Positions 11,150-13,576 of a DNA stretch of 13,576 bases are shown piece after piece; position 1 is the stretch's first letter; each line of letters opens with the position of its first letter. The position numbers and the translations under genes are program-made. The notes under the pieces were generated by a model. That model made no database searches. It was not told the DNA's origin and saw nothing but the letters and a program-made list of their open reading frames with translations. The stretch spans positions 1-13,576 of the forward strand of contig USOK01000018.1 of assembly GCA_900556295.1 (NCBI GenBank). Reading direction: 5' to 3'. The DNA is from an uncultured bacterium. GTDB lineage: Bacteria > Cyanobacteriota > Vampirovibrionia > Gastranaerophilales > Gastranaerophilaceae.

Positions 11150-12538
11150 CTAGGCTCTGCCGTACATATCCTCATATCGAATGATATCTTCTTCAATCAA
11201 TGGATCTCCCTTTTGAACTTCTATAATTTCGATATCTTTATCAAACGGGTTTTGCAATGAGTGGATTGCTTTTAATGGAATATCAACGCTGTGTCCAGGA
11301 GAAAGAATTAGTTCTTTTCCTTCTAGTACAACTTTGGCAGTCCCTGATAATATCACCCAGTGCTCGCTTCTATAGTTATGTGACTGAACTGATAATTTTT
11401 GTCCAGGGTTTACGTGAATAATTTTTGTTAAAAATCCTTCGCCTTGAGCAATTACAGTATAAAATCCCCATGGACGATAAACTGTTTTGTGGACAAGATG
11501 AGTGTTATCATTTTGACGTTTCAATGTTTCGTAAATATGCTTAACGTCTTGAGTTTTGTCTTTTTTGCATGCTAGGATTGCATCTTCTGTTTCGACAATT
11601 ACGGTGTCCTCAAGTCCGATTGTTGTAACAAGTTTTGATGAGGCATAAACAAACGAATTTTTTGAACCTTTGTCTAAAACGTGACCTACAAATACGTTGC
11701 CGTCTTTATCCTTTTTACTTACATCATAAATTGACTGCCATGAACCTAAGTCGTTCCAATCACTTTCGAGTTTTACGAGTGCAATTTTGTTGGATTTTTC
11801 CATAATTGCATAGTCGATTGAGATATTTGGCATCTTATCAAAATTAACAAATGGAATTTGATTGTTTTCTGTAAAATCGAATTCCTCTGAAACTTTTGCT
11901 ATATCAGGGGCATGCTTGATTGCTTCATTTAGTAACGTAGAAGCTTTAAACATGAATATTCCGCTGTTCCAATAGAAAGTTCCTTCTTGTAAATATTTTT
12001 GCGCAGTTTCAAAATCAGGTTTTTCAACAAATTCTTTAACTTTGTATCCGTTGCCAATTTCTTTTGAAGTATTAATGTAGCCGTAGCCTGTTTCCGGATA
12101 GTTTGGTTTAATCCCAAAGGTTACGATGTAGCCGTCTTGTGCAAGTTTTTTCCCTTTTTGAACTGTTGATAAGAATTTTTCATTGTCTTTAATCAAATGG
12201 TCTGATGGTACAACTATAATAATTGGGTCAGAAACTGATTTTTGCATAATATATTTTGTTGCAAGAACAATTGCCGGAGCAGTATTTTTGGCAACCGGTT
12301 CTGCTAGTACAACCGGATTTTGAGTTAAACTAGAAAGTTGCATTTTTACGTTAGAAACGTGTTTTGTGTTTGTAATGCTGATAATATCTTCTTCTGGCAT
12401 ACAAACTTTTAATCTTTCAAAAGTGGCTTGTAATAAGCTTTTGTCTGAAATTAAGTTCAATAATTGTTTTGGATAAAGTTCTCTCGATAACGGCCATAAT
12501 CTGCTTCCAGAGCCGCCTGCCAATATGATTCCGTACAT
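11150..12538 (-). CDS. manC: Mannose-1-phosphate guanylyltransferase (ManC type, with cupin domain)
   Basis: 462 residues, normal for the fused guanylyltransferase/isomerase-type ManC. The nucleotidyltransferase domain starts with GGSGSRLWPLSRELYPKQ (8-25), then AEPVAKNTAPAI (79-90), PSDH (111-114), GIKPNYPETGYGYI (142-155), VEKP (171-174) and WNDLGSW (261-267). The C-terminal cupin domain has YRPWGFY (354-360) and QSHNYRSEHW (385-394). It makes GDP-mannose from mannose 1-phosphate and GTP in the cytoplasm, for envelope or capsule glycans and GDP-fucose-type sugars. The metal-site segment, often QMHHHRSEHW, here has N and Y in place of two histidines, so mannose-6-phosphate isomerase activity is uncertain. 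The start is fixed by AGGAGG 4 bases upstream. It ends only 22 bp from the convergent metallopeptidase gene, with no clear terminator between them. Confidence 0.95.
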   Translation of the reverse strand: MYGIILAGGSGSRLWPLSRELYPKQLLNLISDKSLLQATFERLKVCMPEEDIISITNTKHVSNVKMQLSSLTQNPVVLAEPVAKNTAPAIVLATKYIMQKSVSDPIIIVVPSDHLIKDNEKFLSTVQKGKKLAQDGYIVTFGIKPNYPETGYGYINTSKEIGNGYKVKEFVEKPDFETAQKYLQEGTFYWNSGIFMFKASTLLNEAIKHAPDIAKVSEEFDFTENNQIPFVNFDKMPNISIDYAIMEKSNKIALVKLESDWNDLGSWQSIYDVSKKDKDGNVFVGHVLDKGSKNSFVYASSKLVTTIGLEDTVIVETEDAILACKKDKTQDVKHIYETLKRQNDNTHLVHKTVYRPWGFYTVIAQGEGFLTKIIHVNPGQKLSVQSHNYRSEHWVILSGTAKVVLEGKELILSPGHSVDIPLKAIHSLQNPFDKDIEIIEVQKGDPLIEEDIIRYEDMYGRA

Positions 12539-12564
12539 TTAACCTCCTGATTAAAACTACAATT

Positions 12565-12593
12565 ATTATACTATAAAATACGTTAAGAGTTAA
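12565..12593 (-). promoter_or_regulatory. Promoter of manC
   Basis: On the minus strand: TTAACT (12593-12588, 4 of 6), a 17-bp spacer, TATAAT (12570-12565, perfect). The predicted start is near 12558, giving a leader of about 20 bases that contains the strong AGGAGG ribosome binding site at 12548-12543. Confidence 0.6.
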
Positions 12594-12606
12594 TTACTTG
12601 ATTTTT

Positions 12607-12658
12607 AATGTAACTTTTCTTTATAAAATAAATCTAAAAAATTAAGCGCTGTTACATT
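12607..12658. promoter_or_regulatory. Inverted 8-bp repeat between divergent promoters, possible operator
   Basis: AATGTAAC (12607-12614) and GTTACATT (12651-12658) are exact inverted copies 36 bp apart, with a small palindrome AGCGCT (12645-12650) next to the right arm. The right arm ends 2 bases before the -35 box of the plus-strand gene at 12699. This suits a regulator bridging two half-sites, but 8-bp matches in AT-rich DNA are not rare. Confidence 0.3.
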
Positions 12659-12660
12659 TC

Positions 12661-12689
12661 TTGAATAAAAAAATGTTTTTTGTTATTAT
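12661..12689 (+). promoter_or_regulatory. Promoter of the membrane-anchored TPR-like gene
   Basis: TTGAAT (12661-12666, 4 of 6), a 17-bp spacer and TATTAT (12684-12689, 5 of 6). The predicted start is about 12696, only 3 bases before ATG 12699, so this mRNA would be essentially leaderless and has no ribosome binding site. Confidence 0.55.
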
Positions 12690-12698
12690 GTAAATATA

Positions 12699-13576
12699 AT
12701 GTTTGATTGGGATAATAAAAAGAGAGTTATAGCCGGAATAAGTTTGGCAGCAGTTTTGGCTTTTGGGTTAGGTGTAGCAGTGTTGTATCAGCCTCAATCT
12801 AAGACTGATACGATTTATTCTTCTGCGTTAGAAGATTTTTCAAAAGGGGATTATCAAAACGCTTATTATTTATTTTCTAAAGTTTCTCTTTTTTCAAGTT
12901 TAAAACCAATTGCGATTTATCATAGGGCTGAGTGCGCAAAAATGCTTGGCGATGACAAATCTGAACTAAAGCAGTATCAGATATTATTCAATAATTATCC
13001 AAGGCACAAATTAAGTGTGCGTTCGCGCTATCTTGCAGGGCAAAAACTCGTTGAGAGTCGTCCACAATTAGCTAAAAAATATTTTGAAAATGTAATTCAT
13101 AATGCGCCAAATACTGATTATGCTATTGCTTCGGAATATTATCTCGGTGTGATTTTAGTAAATCAGTATAAAAACGCTAAAATTATTCCTACATCAGTAA
13201 AAGATGATGTACAAAATTATTTCAGACATTACTTAACAAAAGCTCCTTCCGGCAGGCATGCTCTCACTGCAGTAAAACATTGGACTGAGTTTGTTGATAG
13301 TATAAATAAAGATGATTATCTTTTGATGGCAAATTCTTGTTATTTGTTTGAAGATTATACAGGGGCTCAAAAGCTTATACAAAAATCTGATATGAATGAA
13401 AATTGGACCTTGGATGTAAAAAATTCTTATGCAATGAAAAATTACCCAAGGGCAAAGTTTTTAACTGAAAACGGTTTGCAAAAGCGTTCACAGTATGTTA
13501 CAGACGAAGGAATTTATGATGCTGTCGATATATATTTGAAATTGTCTGATTCAAAAAGCAAAGGTGTTGATAGGTT
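12699..13576 (+). CDS. Membrane-anchored helical-repeat protein, probable N-terminal part of a lytic transglycosylase (cut by window end)
   Basis: The frame is open from ATG 12699 to the right edge (292 codons) and continues outside. Residues 1-9 (MFDWDNKKR) are followed by a hydrophobic helix (VIAGISLAAVLAFGLGVAVL, 10-29), an uncleaved anchor or signal sequence with the rest outside the cytoplasm. From about residue 40 come helix-turn-helix repeats of TPR type: ALEDFSKGDYQNAYYLFSKV, then YHRAECAKMLGDDKSELKQY, RYLAGQKLVESRPQLAKKYF and ASEYYLGVIL. This layout, an anchor plus a superhelical U-shaped domain, is that of Slt70-like soluble lytic transglycosylases, which cleave peptidoglycan. The catalytic domain would lie beyond the edge, so another TPR envelope protein is possible. 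No ribosome binding site precedes the ATG; the promoter suggests a leaderless mRNA. Confidence 0.6.
   Translation, partial: MFDWDNKKRVIAGISLAAVLAFGLGVAVLYQPQSKTDTIYSSALEDFSKGDYQNAYYLFSKVSLFSSLKPIAIYHRAECAKMLGDDKSELKQYQILFNNYPRHKLSVRSRYLAGQKLVESRPQLAKKYFENVIHNAPNTDYAIASEYYLGVILVNQYKNAKIIPTSVKDDVQNYFRHYLTKAPSGRHALTAVKHWTEFVDSINKDDYLLMANSCYLFEDYTGAQKLIQKSDMNENWTLDVKNSYAMKNYPRAKFLTENGLQKRSQYVTDEGIYDAVDIYLKLSDSKSKGVDR

Overview
The window is AT-rich, with short intergenic gaps, many UUA/AUU/AAA codons and genes on both strands. A four-subunit 2-oxoacid:ferredoxin oxidoreductase with its own 2x[4Fe-4S] ferredoxin subunit points to an anaerobe. A ManC-type GDP-mannose enzyme and a probable peptidoglycan-related protein point to an envelope with mannose-containing glycans. 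A gut-type, low-GC lineage such as Gastranaerophilales (Melainabacteria) would fit, but this is an impression from gene content and composition, not a demonstrated assignment.

Layout. (a) Positions 1-167 hold no gene. The left end carries a minus-strand promoter and ribosome binding site for a gene starting just outside the window. (b) 168-3230, minus strand: a small coiled-coil protein lies downstream of the operon ferredoxin-delta > alpha (VorB-like) > beta > gamma of a ketoisovalerate/2-oxoglutarate-type ferredoxin oxidoreductase. The beta-gamma gap is filled by an inverted repeat whose arms are each four 7-bp units. (c) 3237-3397: divergent promoter region with a 12-bp palindrome. (d) 3398-10019, plus strand: a 1749-residue, almost proline-free coiled-coil giant overlaps an FAD-linked (GlcD-type) oxidase gene. 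(e) 10020-10326: a compact RNA locus, described below. (f) 10327-11127, plus: an HExxH zinc metallopeptidase whose promoter places the transcription start on its ATG. (g) 11150-12538, minus: manC. (h) 12539-12698: second divergent promoter region. (i) 12699 to the right edge, plus: membrane-anchored TPR-like protein, probably the N-terminal part of a lytic transglycosylase, cut by the window end.

The most interesting part is 10020-10291. A perfect-consensus promoter (TTGACA, 18-bp spacer, TATAAT) starts 6 bases after the oxidase stop codon and drives a transcript of about 195 nt. It encodes a 25-residue hydrophobic, amphipathic peptide behind a perfect Shine-Dalgarno sequence. That sequence is buried in a hairpin, and the RNA has a metastable 5' hairpin plus an exact 9-bp 5'-to-3' long-range pairing over the stop codon. 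On the opposite strand a second promoter (TTGACA, 17-bp spacer, AATAAT) and an intrinsic terminator (10-bp stem, six T) define an antisense RNA of about 110 nt over the 3' part of the reading frame and the 3' UTR. Together these have the architecture of a type I toxin-antitoxin system (as in hok/Sok or aapA/IsoA), with a peptide I do not recognise. All of this is read from sequence; function is inferred.

The gene set otherwise looks like an ordinary chromosomal region: redox metabolism, nucleotide-sugar synthesis and wall maintenance. No tRNA, rRNA, CRISPR array, insertion sequence or phage gene was seen.
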